Shown here in pieces: positions 12,724-24,164 of a stretch of DNA of 64,000 nt (positions are counted from its first letter, which is position 1; the number at the start of each line of letters is the position of its first letter). Source of the DNA: Annona cherimola (taxonomy: Eukaryota > Streptophyta > Magnoliopsida > Magnoliales > Annonaceae). A program made the position numbers and the translations under genes. The notes under the pieces were generated by a model that worked only from the letters and a program-made list of their open reading frames with translations, searched no databases and was not told the DNA's origin. Location: positions 69,458,224-69,522,223 of the forward strand of contig CM059971.1 in the NCBI GenBank assembly GCA_030490835.1, in the 5' to 3' direction.

Positions 12724-14630
12724 CAATGTTGTCAGAACCGAACCAGTGATAGAACCGAACCGGTGATTGAACCGGTAAAGGAACTGGTCTGGTTCGAACC
12801 GGTTTGACCGGTTAATCAAACCGGTTCGAACCGGTGACGTCAGCATGACATATTTATGACATCATAAATATTAATTTTTTTAAAATTTTAACTAAATATA
12901 ATAATATATTGATAAACTATTAAACTTATGTTTTTATAAATCCTAAATATATATGTTGGATTTTAAGGACCACAATATAAGAACAAAACATGCAGGAAAA
13001 AATTAATAGCGAGTTTTAAAAAATTAAGTACATTAACTGACCTGAAAGACTTAAACTTATAATAAGCTACGACCGTTGTTGCTTGGTTGTTGGTTTTTGA
13101 ATTCTTCCTCTTTATCTCGGTACCTTGATGAATTGCTATAAACATACCTGAAAAAATAAGAAATAAAACAGATCAGTAAGTGTTCAAAATTTGTATAATT
13201 AATAATATGAAAATTAAGAATATCTCTTATGTTTAGCAAAAAATGAAATTTTAGAAGTTTATAAACCATTAAATGCATCATTCTCATCAAACATAAATTT
13301 TAAAAGTATATAAATACTTCATTTCAACCAATATAACATTTAAAAGTCTAACAATACATCATTCCCACAAAACATAAAATTTTAAAAGTCTACAAACATT
13401 CAAACACACATCTTGTCTGAAAATCCACCATTTACATCATTACAAATATTAAAAGAAAAGGCTTCAATTTTCTTCTTCATCAAGCTCAACAACGACATCT
13501 TCACCTTGCCCGCCAATCAGAATTCCTAAATTAAAATGCAAAAAATGAAAACATTTTTCATTCAATCAACATTCCCATCATAAAGAATAAGTAAAAACAA
13601 TTACAAAATAGGACACTTGTATAAAAAGGTCTAATTTCTAACCCTAAATTTATTTATAAAAGCTAAACCATAATTCTAATTCTATTTGTAAAATCTAAAT
13701 TCTAAACCTTTTAGTAAAAATCAGTCTTAAATTGCATTCTGAGTTGAAATTCAGATTAACACTTTACATTTATCCTCTCAACAAATATTTGCAATTTATT
13801 TTTGATCATTTTATAATTATTAACTTCAAATTCATTACAAAAAAATATAAAATGAGTTACAGACTACTAAACAAGTAAACATGTTAAAATTTATTAAATG
13901 AAGATTAAAGCATTGAAAAATTTGAAATAATGAAATGTGAAATTGTGAATATGCTACGTTGCAGTTTTACTGTTTTAGCCGCTGACCGGAGAGACGGCGA
14001 CAGGGGGACGGCGACCGGAGCAAGCAGAGGCGATGAAGGAGACAATGGCGGACTGACGGAGATGACGATGACGGACTGACGGAGACGACGATGACGAGGC
14101 AGAAACTGCGCAGCAGCACGGAGATGAAGGAGACAATGGCACGGGTGAACGGCGACGGAGATGATGGCACGGGCAAGGGCCGCGAGGCAGAAACAGCGCA
14201 GCAGCGCTGCGGATGCAAACGTTGAAGAAGACGATGGTTGCGGACCCGAACGGCGACGAAGACGACACAGATGAGGCGCCTGGAATCTGGATGGCCGATG
14301 GCTGCGAGGGCAGCAGACGGCGACGAGGAAGAAAGAGGGGCTAGGGTTTCCAGCAAAGGGATTTGCCGATTCGGGCGTCGGCTGAATCGCTGATCGATCG
14401 ATTCGATTTCGATCCTTCCGTCGATTTTTTTTAAAATATATAATTATTATTTGTTTATGCTACGACCGGTCGAACCCGGTTGAACCGGTAACTACGGTTC
14501 GACCGCCGGTTCACCGGTTTGTGCGGTTTTCTGCATTTGAACCGAACCGGGGGGTCTTGAACTGGACTAGGGACCGGTTCCCGATCGGACCGGTCCGACC
14601 GGCCGGTCCGGTCCGGTTTTAATAACACTG
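12724..14630. mobile_element. Non-autonomous hAT-type transposon with ACCGGT-rich ends
   Basis: The termini are CAATGTTGTCAGAACCGAACC and, inverted, CAGTGTTATTAAAACCGGACC. Subterminal regions are dense in AACCGGTT and GACCGGT motifs. Flanking 8-bp direct repeats are TTATCAAG (12716-12723) and TTACCAAG (14631-14638), one mismatch, which fits hAT. Inside I see no complete transposase. A stretch near 13450-13510 (minus strand) reads as a short acidic C-terminal exon ending DEEEN-stop. A GC-rich block near the right end looks like a captured or original first exon. It lies in the LTR of element 1b and is therefore younger than it. Confidence 0.8.
13967..14400 (-). other. GC-rich exon-like block inside the hAT element
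   Basis: This block is far more GC-rich than its surroundings. On the minus strand it contains AAACCCTAGCCCC, a motif common in plant 5' untranslated leaders, followed by Ser/Pro/Arg-rich open frames of 129 and 97 codons in two phases. The composition is CTC/CCG-repeat driven, so either frame may be spurious. It may be the promoter and first exon of the parental transposase gene or a captured host gene end. Confidence 0.35.
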
Positions 14631-14901
14631 TTACCAAGCCATTAAATCATAAGCACTCCCGTGCATACAAAAACAAATTTTCCACCGCTCTAGCTATCCT
14701 TTTCATCATGAATTCAGCCGGCTGAAGCATGCTCTCGCCACGGCGGTAATAAAAGCGCTGCTATGGGTAACAATCGGGTGTTGCGGAACATACATCAATA
14801 AAAGGAGGCAAGCACGAGCAGATTTGGACACGAATAAAAAAAATTAAGGGAACTCCAATAGCTAAATTAGAGAAAATTGAGGAGAATTCCCAACAGAAAC
14901 T

Positions 14902-15282
14902 GGAGCCCGATCGCCTACTCTCAGGAGCGTTCCCTGCTACCGGGAGCTTATACCTTTTTTTTTGAAAATTTCTCCTAAACAGTGTTAATCGAGGTGTATT
15001 TAACATGTGTATAAGTTTTTACCATTTTTGGAGTATTTTAAATATTTATTTTTAATTTTTGAAAATCAGTGGCATTTATTTTTGACTTAAAATGCCATTG
15101 ATTTTCAAAAATAAAAAATAAATATCTAAAATACTCCAAAAATAGTAAAAACTTATACACATGTTAAATACACTTAGATTAACATTTTTATAAAAAAAAT
15201 TTCAAAAAAAATTAAAAAAATGGGTATAAAGTCTCGGGAGCAGGGAACGCTGCTTGCTCCCTGGAGCAGACGATCGGGCTCC
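14902..15282. mobile_element. MULE-type MITE (381 bp) with 9-bp duplication
   Basis: The element begins GGAGCCCGATCG and ends CGATCGGGCTCC. It is almost entirely palindromic, with long arms meeting near 15095 around AAAATGCCA and TGGCATTT. Perfect 9-bp direct repeats ACAGAAACT flank it (14893-14901 and 15283-15291), the size typical of Mutator-like transposition. It has no coding capacity and sits in the LTR of element 1b. Confidence 0.85.
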
Positions 15283-16127
15283 ACAGAAACTAAGAATACC
15301 GGCTTGAGAAGTGGAAAAAGAGCACGTCGTAAGTGGGTGAAACAGCGAGTTCTGTAAAGCTGTTGACACACTATAGGAGTTTCAAATCAATAAGCTTTCC
15401 CTTCATCTTTCTCATTTTATTTTATTTATCTTGTTTAAGATGAAGTTGAATTCTAATTTTGTTTTGAACTTAAATATGCTCGGCTAAATTCCTAAGCCCA
15501 GGGTCTAGAATGTAGCATGCATATAATGTAGTGGGGTGTATGGTTTTGATTTATTTATGATGGATATTGTCGATAATTTAATGTCTTGTATTTCTGATGC
15601 TTGCTTTGTACATAGATCCTCATTCCATATATTAGATGATGGAACCGAAAGGTAGAAGTCTAATATATGAAAATTAAGATATTAAACCTGAAAATTTAAG
15701 ATTATGAGAATAAACATGATGACTTTGATGAATTTATAAATAACCACATAATTTAATTGATTCTAATTTACTTAATCTTATGAGAATAAGTGGTTAAGAA
15801 AATTAGTGTACGCTTTGTAGGTTTCAAAAGAAAGCGCAAGAGTAAAATAAGGTTTGTTCTCCTTTAACAAATAATATCTGGATTAAATAATTATACCACG
15901 CATTCCGTTGCAAAGTTGTATGTGAAACCCTAGATCCTAGGTACTCGTATCCCTATTTTCTAATTTCCAATTCCACATTCTAAACTCTATTTTCTCTGTC
16001 TAATTTTCTATTTTCTATTTCATTATATTTATATTTATATAAAAGTGTTTAAAAACAATATTGATAGTTCTGAATTTCTTGTGAATCGATACTTTATATA
16101 CTACAATCTAGATCTAGATTTCGAACA

Positions 16128-17357
16128 GTAGTTTTTGGGTAGTATTCTGAGACTGCGAAGTAGTATAGTAGTACTTGAGTAGTAACATTAGGACTACAAA
16201 ACTATACGAATTTGCTCACGAATATGTAGCATGGTTACAAGCGAGCACAAGTAGATGATAATGTCCATATCGTGAATATATGATTTAGAGTAAACATATC
16301 CATGCATAAACATAAAGATGTTTAATTTTTACTAATTAAAGTTTGTTGTGTACAAAAGACAACATCGATGTTATATTTATTTTCAAAATTCAAAATGGTT
16401 GCAAAAAATGAATTAAAAAAATCTTTTTATTTATTGAGCTTGTAGCTTACATAGTTTTATTTTCAGTGGAAAAATAGGGATATAATTCTAGACTAGAGTT
16501 ATCATCAGTTTGGAAAAAATGTGAAATTAGCAAAGCAAAACACAAAAAAGCTTAGATTTTATTGAAATTATTTTTATAGTGCTTATTTGTAATATTTATG
16601 GGCACCAATTATGTATAATAACTCCATGAGGATTAGGGTTGAGATGTACCAGTTAGAATTTATATGGTTTGCATCTTGATATTTATTTTTATCTTGAGAG
16701 GTTTTATTTATTATAGTATATTTAACTTTGACCTAGTAGATTCTATCTATGGTGCCTCGAGAGTGGGGTGTTATACTTTATTATATTCCTCATCTCATCT
16801 TCTAAGACTCCAATAGTGTTTCTTTTTCGCCTCTTTGTTACTGATTTGTGAAAGGAACCAATGTCTTTGTGACCACATTGAAGCCCATACTTTTTACCTC
16901 TACTTCCGCATCACCTCTTCATTCCCAAGCAGGCCGTTTATGATAACCTCTTGCTTTTTGATCTTCTCATCCCTCTCATTAGAAATCTCTTGTTCCTTCA
17001 AATTTTGCAAATGATATTGATGTTCTTCAATTTTATTTCCTAGTGTTCACCCTATTTCTGAAGTTCTAATGCATTAGTTTTTTATCATGGCTTTTTAACT
17101 TCCCATTTATCCTCCCAATCAAGCACTGGTTTGGGCTCAGATTATTGTTCCATACATTTTGGATGATTGCATTTACTTCTTTATATCATGACCAAAATAG
17201 CTCCTACTTTAATCGCCTTCAAAGTTTCTTGTTCCCATTTCTTGCACCTAGAAGAAGCATAATAACAAAGTGATCCGATGCTGCAACATGCCTATGGTGC
17301 ACTTAAGCACATCCAAAATATGTTATCCAGTCTATATTTACTAAGCATCGGTCTAGC
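16128..17357. other. Intergenic DNA between Athila relic and Tekay LTR
   Basis: No intact gene is seen. The first bases after the LTR end (GTAGTTTTTGG) faintly resemble the spacer and start of an Athila primer site, but the rest of the site is absent. On the minus strand at about 16880-17040 a short Glu/Lys-rich open stretch (NLKEQEISNERDEKIKKQ) looks like a decayed coiled coil. I cannot name it. Confidence 0.4.
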
Positions 17358-20300
17358 TGTAGTGCCCCGATCACAAATTATTACGAGAATTACCTTATTC
17401 CAGGAATCAATTTATGACAAATTGCAAAATATCACCCTAATTTATATATATTATAACAGAAATTCATACAAGTATTTCATGTCACAAGTAAATGAAAAAT
17501 ATCTAAGTTATTACAACCCTCGCTTAAATACATTTTATATTTAAGAAACTAAATAGTAGAAATAAATTTTTCCTCCGGTTGCACTAGGACCTCTCTCGTT
17601 ACCTGTGGCCTATATGTCTATATTTTAAATTTTTGAAAGGTATGAGTACGTTACTTAGTAAGTAGGCATATAAACATGAGATTCCAAAGCAATTTAAAGA
17701 AAATCTTACATGCTTGTAGCTTAAAAAAATATATATGCTAAACAATGCATTTCATGAATCATATACATCTTGCTTGATCCAGAGGGTACTTGAAACAACT
17801 AGCGCCACCCTTAAGACCTTATGGTTAGGTGGGTTTAGTTTTTTCAGAAACATCATCTCTTATCTTACCCCACAGAGTTACTTAATGCATTTCATATACA
17901 CCATGAATCATGATCATTGCAAAGAAATATGCATGTCATCTTAAAATAATTTAAGATTTTCCATCTCCAAGTGCATAATTTAAACACATCTCAATATTTG
18001 TAGGATTTCATAAATCATAAAAAAATTCCAAAATAACATTTTGAAAATAGAAAGTATAGCCCACTTACCTTTCAAAGTGATTAAGAAGTAAAACTTTCTT
18101 CTAAAATTTCTTTTCCTTTCTTTTTTCTTACAATAAGAACAAGGGGGATAGTAATATCTGCCAACTATATATTATATTGTTAACTTATTCATAATATAAT
18201 TATTATTTTTAAAATCAATAATTATATTCGATTCAAAATTTTCATTAAAAGTCTTAAATATTATCTAAAAAATGATATATATATATAACAATTAAAATTA
18301 TATATTAAAAAGGGCTGGGCATGAGTTGAACCCAACTCATATGTAAAGGAATTAACGTCCCTTCCCGCTTGAGTGAAATGAGTACAGATATAAAGTTTTT
18401 TACATTATATTAATATATTTAATGTAAAGGGGGTGGTTTTGTATAAAATAAATAACACGATGATTTGAAGTCATGACTTATGGGTTGTAGGCTAGTTCCC
18501 TAGCCACTACGATTAACTTAATGGTTGAGAGATCATTTGGAATATTATACTATTTAAAGCCTTTTGAATTATTCTATCAGCCACCATTTTAACGGCATAA
18601 TCAAGCATTGAAATTACATTTCATTTAATACATATACACACACACACTAATATCTTATTGTATATTTTGTAACAAAAATAATATATATTTTAAATTAAGT
18701 TGGAACCTTAACCAAAAGAAAAGGAATAATAATAAGAATAAAATCTATCTAAAATGTAAAGACGTATTGTATGCATATATATATATATATTTTTTCCATA
18801 TATTATTTTGGTCATATATATTTTGTAATTTGTTTTAAGAACAAATTTCATAAAATTTTTAACTCCAAGTCTATATAAAATTCAAAACCTTACTTTGAAT
18901 GCTTTCAAATTTTCAGCCCTTCGTCTTCTCCTATTTATTATTATTATTTTTTCAACTGCCGGCTCCCTATCTGTTTTCACTTCTTCTTTCTTTTTATTGT
19001 TGGGTCGGATTCTCTTCGGAGTTTCACCTATCCTAACCCCTTTATTTATAATGGTTGTACATAGCTATCCAAATCGTTATTTCAAATTTTATTTTATTTA
19101 TTAATTTTTTATACCGCAACACAAGATTTGCCCATTGTATGATCCAATCGAACTTTACATCTTGGTGACTTCCCCTCTTTCCGCTATATTGATTCATCTT
19201 ATATATGAGAAATATTCAAGTGTAGTTTTACTGCAATATAATTATAGTGCAGTTATCTCAAAATAGGCCCTATATAATCATAAAATTATAAAATATTCCA
19301 CCCATTTTATTTAAAATTATGTATTCTATTATCATCTCAATTTTCATCCCAATTGGATATGTGTATAGACTCCATCTGAAAATAGTACAAATTCAATATA
19401 ATAAAATAGTTTAATGTAAATAAAAACTTTAAAGTTATTTTTTCAACATGTAAATCATTTGCTATAAAATTCATATATGGATGAGTGATTGTATAAAGTA
19501 TCGATACATTTAAGTACATAGGGGGCCCATTTTAGGCTAAATGCACAGTTAATTATAATGTAGCTTCACTGCACTGTAAAGTTTCCATGAATATATAATC
19601 GTCGGTCAAATCAAAACTTTACAAGTGCTGGCTTTCCATGGTTCAGCCCTTATTATTCGTCTTATATTATTTATTTATATGTATGTTTTTTCGTTTTCAA
19701 TTGGACCGGGCCTTCGGTCCAGTTACATTTTTTAAAACGTACCTTGCTGCACGTAATTTAAAATAGTTTATTTAAAATTTTCTAAAAATATTTTTATAAT
19801 CTAATCCATCTACATTCTAAATAATTCTAAATTAATCATTCATATCAAATTCTATATCAAATGATTAATATAGGTTTAGATATAAATATTCAAAATTAAT
19901 TAATGAAACTCATTTAATTTTAGTTGTTTAAAATTTTTCTAAACATAATTTTTATGATCTAATCCATTCATAATGTAAAGTATATTAAAATATACCTACC
20001 CATAATATTTCATGTAAAATGATCTTATATATTAATGTATAAGTTTAAAGTAGATTAACTGATTATATCTAAGTGTAGACATGCATGGCTTCAGGACACG
20101 CGACTTGTTAAAATTTATTTATTTTTGTTTATAAAAGTCTTCAACGGTCCAGTTTTTTTTCATTCTAACTGGATCATCCTTCAGTCCAGTTGTGGTCTTT
20201 TTTTTAAAAAAAATTAATTAAATTGGAATGTTGTTCGGTCCAGTTGTATTATTATTATTTTTTAAATTTATTTATTTAATCATTCAATTATTTTCCTTAA

Positions 20301-20620
20301 TTAGCCTTCATCTAGATTAAAGAGTATATTAATTAATATTACCGCATAACCACTGATTTGGACTCCTAATTGGTATAATTTTTTTGAAAGGTTTGTGAAT
20401 TTACATAGTTATATTTGGTGTATTTTTGAGTTTCTTGAAAAATTTATAAAAATTCATTTTCATACTTTATATATATTTTTTATTATTATCATGTTATGTA
20501 TTCTTTAAATATTTTTCCTAATCATGCCTTAAATTTTCTAATCATATCGCTTATTATTACTAATTTTGAAAATTAAAAATAATCAAGGATTAATTTATCT
20601 GATTCTAAGCTGCTATCACA
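17358..20620 (-). repeat. 3' LTR of the Tekay element (3.26 kb)
   Basis: In plus orientation the LTR starts TGTAGTGCCCCGATC and ends GCTATCACA, giving TGTGATAGC...CACTACA on the coding strand. It is preceded there by the purine tract AAAGAGAGAAGAA. The first 820 bp align with 44819-45690 (CCCCGATC, then TTTATATATATTATAA, CATTTCATGTCA, CCAACTATATATTATATTG). Relative to the other LTR it has about 490 extra bp near 18200-18690, or the other copy has lost them. An AT microsatellite lies at 18776-18790. Confidence 0.75.
19205..19600. mobile_element. Possible MITE with degenerate inverted ends
   Basis: TATAATTATAGTGCAG, a short spacer and AAAATAGGCCC on the left pair with GGGCCCATTTTAGGC and CACAGTTAATTATAAT on the right as imperfect reverse complements, separated by about 290 AT-rich bp. 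No clean target duplication was identified. The other Tekay LTR is truncated before this point and cannot be used to confirm an insertion. Confidence 0.35.
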
Positions 20621-20639
20621 TTCTTCTCTCTTTAAATAG

Positions 20640-21685
20640 GTTTCGTCCTGAAACATGTTTAGTGTTAATCAAATAAATATAGGAATTTCTTTTGCATAGC
20701 TTCCTTGAGTTCCCACGTAGCTTCATCTTCAGAATATCAGTTCCATTTAACTTTCACATACTCAATAGTTTGATTTCGTTGATGCTGCTCTTTGTAATCC
20801 AAGATTTTGATAGGAACTTCCTCATAATTCAAAGTATCTTTAATTGGAAGAGCTTCAGGTATTAATATGTGACTTGGTTCCGAAATATAATTCTTGAGCA
20901 ATGTGACATGAAAAACATTATGGACTGCAGCTAGGGCTGGGGGTAATGCAATTCTATATATCTCATTTCTTATTCTGTCTAAAATCTCAAATTGCCCAAC
21001 ATATCTTGGAGTCAATTTTTCATTTTTCCAAAATCGAGTGATTCCTTTAGTTGGAGAAACTTTAATAAAAATATAATATCCAATTTGAAATTTTTTTTCC
21101 CGCCTTTTCTTATCTGCATATGTCTTTTGTCTATTTTGCACTGTCAATAAACATTGTCTAATTACCTTGATTTTATTTGTCAACCTTTGTGTTAGGTCAG
21201 GGGCTATTTTTCTTTCTCCCACTTCATCCCGATTTAATGAAGTTCTACACTTTTTCTACACAATACTTCAAATGGAGCCATTTGAATACTCACTTGATAA
21301 CTATTATTGTATGCAAACTTAATCGTGGACAAGTATTCATCCCAAGATCCACCAAAATCGGTGACAAACATTTGCAATATACCCTTTACAATTCTATTTA
21401 CCCGTTTTGTCTGCCCATCCGTCTGTGGATGGTATGCTATGCTAAAATGAAGCTTTGTACCCATGGCCCAATGTAGACTTTTCCAAAAAAGGGAAGTAAA
21501 AGAGGGAGATCTATTTGACATAATAGTTTTGGAATTCCATGCAATTTAACAATTTTCTTATAATAAATTTCTATTAACTTTATTGTTGAAAATGTAAATT
21601 TCACAGGAAGGAAGTGTGCTACTTTTAATAATCAATCAACTATTACCCATATAGAATTATATCTTTTTTGAGTTTGGGATAGTCT
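20640..21685 (-). pseudogene. Tekay integrase C-terminal half and chromodomain-like tail
   Basis: This is the distal part of the Ty3/Gypsy integrase, which inserts element cDNA. It reads from the segment after the first catalytic Asp (IWVIVD) through YHPQTDGQTKRVN, where the expected catalytic Glu is Lys. It continues to GERKIAPDL and PRYVGQFEIL (the GPY/F-type module) and a chromodomain-like end with VKVKWN and EDEATWELKEAM. Stops and a frame change break it (one TGA directly after VKVKWN). The 5' half of the same gene lies at 40187-40420, on the far side of the nested copia. Both the Lys substitution and the breaks make it non-functional. Confidence 0.8.
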
Positions 21686-23293
21686 TGTTGGTCTCAAGTT
21701 TATGGAAAAACCCAAGAGGAGGGGTGAATTGAGTTCTCAAAAATATTTTGGTGTATTAGTTGTAACCCCTTTTGTGAACTAAGTTCCCTTGAATGAAAAA
21801 CGTGGACAATGAGATATGAAGTAGAGCAAGCAAAACAAACACAAGAGATTATAGTGATTCGGAACAACCCTCCCTGCTCCACTCCTCCAAGAGTACACCC
21901 TCATGCCTTGGGTTCCACTATGCCAATGGAAATAGAGTTAGAGCATTTGCTCTCTTCTAAATTCCAGCTCTAGGGAACTTTACAATTTTTGCATAAGTAG
22001 GTAACAAGTCATACTCCAACCACACACTACTTTGCCTTCATTTTGTCTTAGTCTCCAGTACCAAACCAAGTGAAATCATAAACAAGGAGAACAAAAATAA
22101 GAGTTTACACTTTACAGTTGTGTAAGTAGATTTTTAACTCACAAAAGATCTTGTAGAATGAACAAATGGATGTACACTTGAACACTTACAATCAAAGAGC
22201 AAAGTTCTTCTTGTAGATCTCTTTAATTAGCACTTGAATGCTAAAAAGTTGGAAGGTGAAGCCTACTTAATGAACTTACTAATCTTTTCCCTTCCATTGA
22301 TGTGTGTCAAATAGAAGAGGAGTAAATTCGAACATGTGGTGATAGGTGGCACGCATTTAATGCGCCGATGTTAGAATTTTTTTGACTGTTGCGACTCAAG
22401 TCGCACTCAGAATCAACTTCAGATGTGACTTCACCCAAGTCGCAGACTAGAGTTGACTTGGGTTGCGACTTCGATCTTTAGCTCTTCAGCTAGGTTCTAG
22501 TTCAGGTTGACTTGATCTCAGACTTGGCCCAAGTCACAAGTGAAGTCGAGTTAGGTTGCGACTTCACTTTCTACTTTGTTTATTGGAATCTAGACACAAT
22601 GTGATCTTGATCTATTAGAATAATTGCCCTTGTTTCTTCATGATTTATTTTCATAAGTCTTCACTTATGTATGTGGGCTTTTGGAACTTCTTGAATATTG
22701 AGTCAGGTCAAGTTCTTGGATCTTAAGTCATGTTAGTATAATATTTATCGAGTCAAATTTGTCATCCTTGGGCTTAAAACTTTGTGACTTTAGCTTCATC
22801 TGTCCAAGTTGGATGTTGGGGTCGAATTGGTTTACAACTCTACTCAAGTTGCATGTCTGAATTGACTTCATGTGTGACTTCACCTAAGTAGTATGTTGGA
22901 GTTGACTTCGATTGCGACTTGACTTTATCAAATTCAGCTTTGGACCCTTGAAGATATCTCAAGTCGCTGATGGAGTCGACTTGGGTTGTGACCTCATCCA
23001 AGTCACATGTGAAGTCGACTTTGGTGTGACTTCGCCTGCTCATGCGTCCACATTTTCAGTGTTGTCCAAAAATGGCTATTTGAAATCGATGCTGGAGTCA
23101 ACTTCGGTATCGACTTGACCTAAGTCGATGTCTAAGTCAACTTGGCGTGCCACTATACCTGCCAAGTTTTGAATATTGAAGTATCCAATCTTTAACACAT
23201 CTCAACACACATGTTAGTGCCTTAAAACTTCTCAAATTGGATTGTTAATCATTAAAACATAGATTGTGCTTGATTTGCCATTCGTTTACAACA
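21686..23293 (-). repeat. 3' LTR of the SIRE-type element (1608 bp)
   Basis: On the plus strand the LTR runs from TGTTGGTCTCAAG to TTTACAACA; on the coding strand TGTTGTAAACG...ACCAACA. It matches 29116-30026 and 39176-40186 throughout, including GGAACTTCTTGAATATTGAG. It is unusual for repeated motifs built on AAGTCGACTT and GGTTGCGACTT (22385-23140), many of them self-complementary. Confidence 0.85.
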
Positions 23294-23323
23294 AAACCCT
23301 TCAATAAAATCCATGCTAATATC
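23294..23323 (-). repeat. 30-nt tract shared with the outer flank of the other LTR
   Basis: The sequence next to the inner end of the 3' LTR matches 29 of 30 bases at 40187-40216, which is Tekay integrase outside the element. On the minus strand both read GGATTTTATTGAAGGGTTT next to the LTR. A copia polypurine tract is expected here and is not seen. Confidence 0.7.
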
Positions 23324-23990
23324 CTTTAATAGGGTGATCCAACCCTGAAACTCTAATAATTCCTCAATGTCAAATTCATTTCATGTAGGAAACGAAAATC
23401 AATGATTTTTGGTAGGAAGGTTTTCCTTTCATAAAAATGTTTGTAAAAATGGCTATGTTGCCGTTCATTTCAAAAATATTCCACCGGCATTTTAAGAACT
23501 TGACCTCTTGGAGCTGAGGTTCCCTTTCTTCTTCTCACAATCTCCACATTCACTGGATTCAGAATTTGCTTCTTCTCTAGGCACAGAGATGGAGGGATTA
23601 CCTGCTTGGAATCTAACCCAATGACCCATAGATGTCGTGGCTTCATCCCTAGCACGCTTGGACGACATTCGTTGCCGTCTAGGCACTTCCTCTCTAGTGG
23701 TAGATTTGGAAAGTCTTGAGACGGGAAGCTTACTTGGCTTTGAAACCGCTTTAGGTGCCATCAATTTGTAGGAGATGAAACTTGGAGTTTTGGTGAATAG
23801 AAGATGGGATTGGAAGATTTGATGATTTTGAGTTTGGAAGAAGAGAAATTGGAGTCGGAGTGGAAATGGGAAGAGAGAAAGGAGAGGTGACGGCCAAATT
23901 TGCGCCTAAAATGGGGCTAGCAGAAACGACGCTCGTAGAGTCGACTTCAAACCCTAAGTCAGATTCAAAGTCGACTTCGCTCATCCGAAG
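23324..23990 (-). pseudogene. Env-like extra ORF of the SIRE-type element
   Basis: Downstream of RNase H the minus strand encodes a basic, Ser/Lys/Arg-rich N-terminal part (MAPKAVSKPSKLPV, then RRQRMSSKRARDE). After frame changes comes a segment with FDIEELLEFQGWITLL. SIRE/Maximus elements carry such an additional frame after pol, often called env-like; its role is not established. The start region (23751-23984) contains AAGTCGACTT motifs like those of the LTR. Broken by shifts and stops, and its end is fused to the 30-nt Tekay tract. Confidence 0.55.
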
Positions 23991-24164
23991 TGGACTTCAG
24001 TGAAGTCGACTTGGGATGAGTGGAGTCAACTTGGCTCCACCGACCTGAGTATAAATGCACTTCATTTCCAACCCATTTAACTTATTTCATACAACAAATC
24101 AATTTAACAATTATAACAATCATGAACAACATACTCACATCAAATTTTGAATCTTGCACCAGTT

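Larger units (their letters stand above)
8171..16127 (+). mobile_element. Athila-derived non-autonomous LTR element (plus copy, 1b)
   Basis: This copy runs opposite to 1a and starts inside the gag-like region (ATAACCATGATAATCC at about 8200 matches the reverse complement of about 6640). It continues through the acidic reading frame, a purine tract at 9414-9422, a 3' region of about 1.4 kb and a 3' LTR starting TGATAATTGG at 10846 and ending GAACA at 16127. The LTR is enlarged by a hAT element, a MULE-type MITE and an inverted LTR piece. The 5' LTR and primer site are missing. Confidence 0.65.
10846..16127 (+). repeat. 3' LTR of element 1b, with nested insertions
   Basis: The LTR starts TGATAATTGGTAAATAA, matching TGATAAGTGGAAATTAA at the Athila termini, and is preceded by GCATGAGGATAAG, a plausible purine-rich primer. 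The first 500 bp, then 11931-12720, 14639-14901 and 15292-16127, follow the Athila LTR (39175 down to 36830) in order. The U5 end is ATTTCGAACA. A second LTR start region restarts at about 11931, so the LTR is partly duplicated. Confidence 0.55.

Noticed and set aside
16880..17040. Coiled-coil host gene on the minus strand
   Set aside because: Only about 50 codons remain between stops, with no start and no domain I can name.
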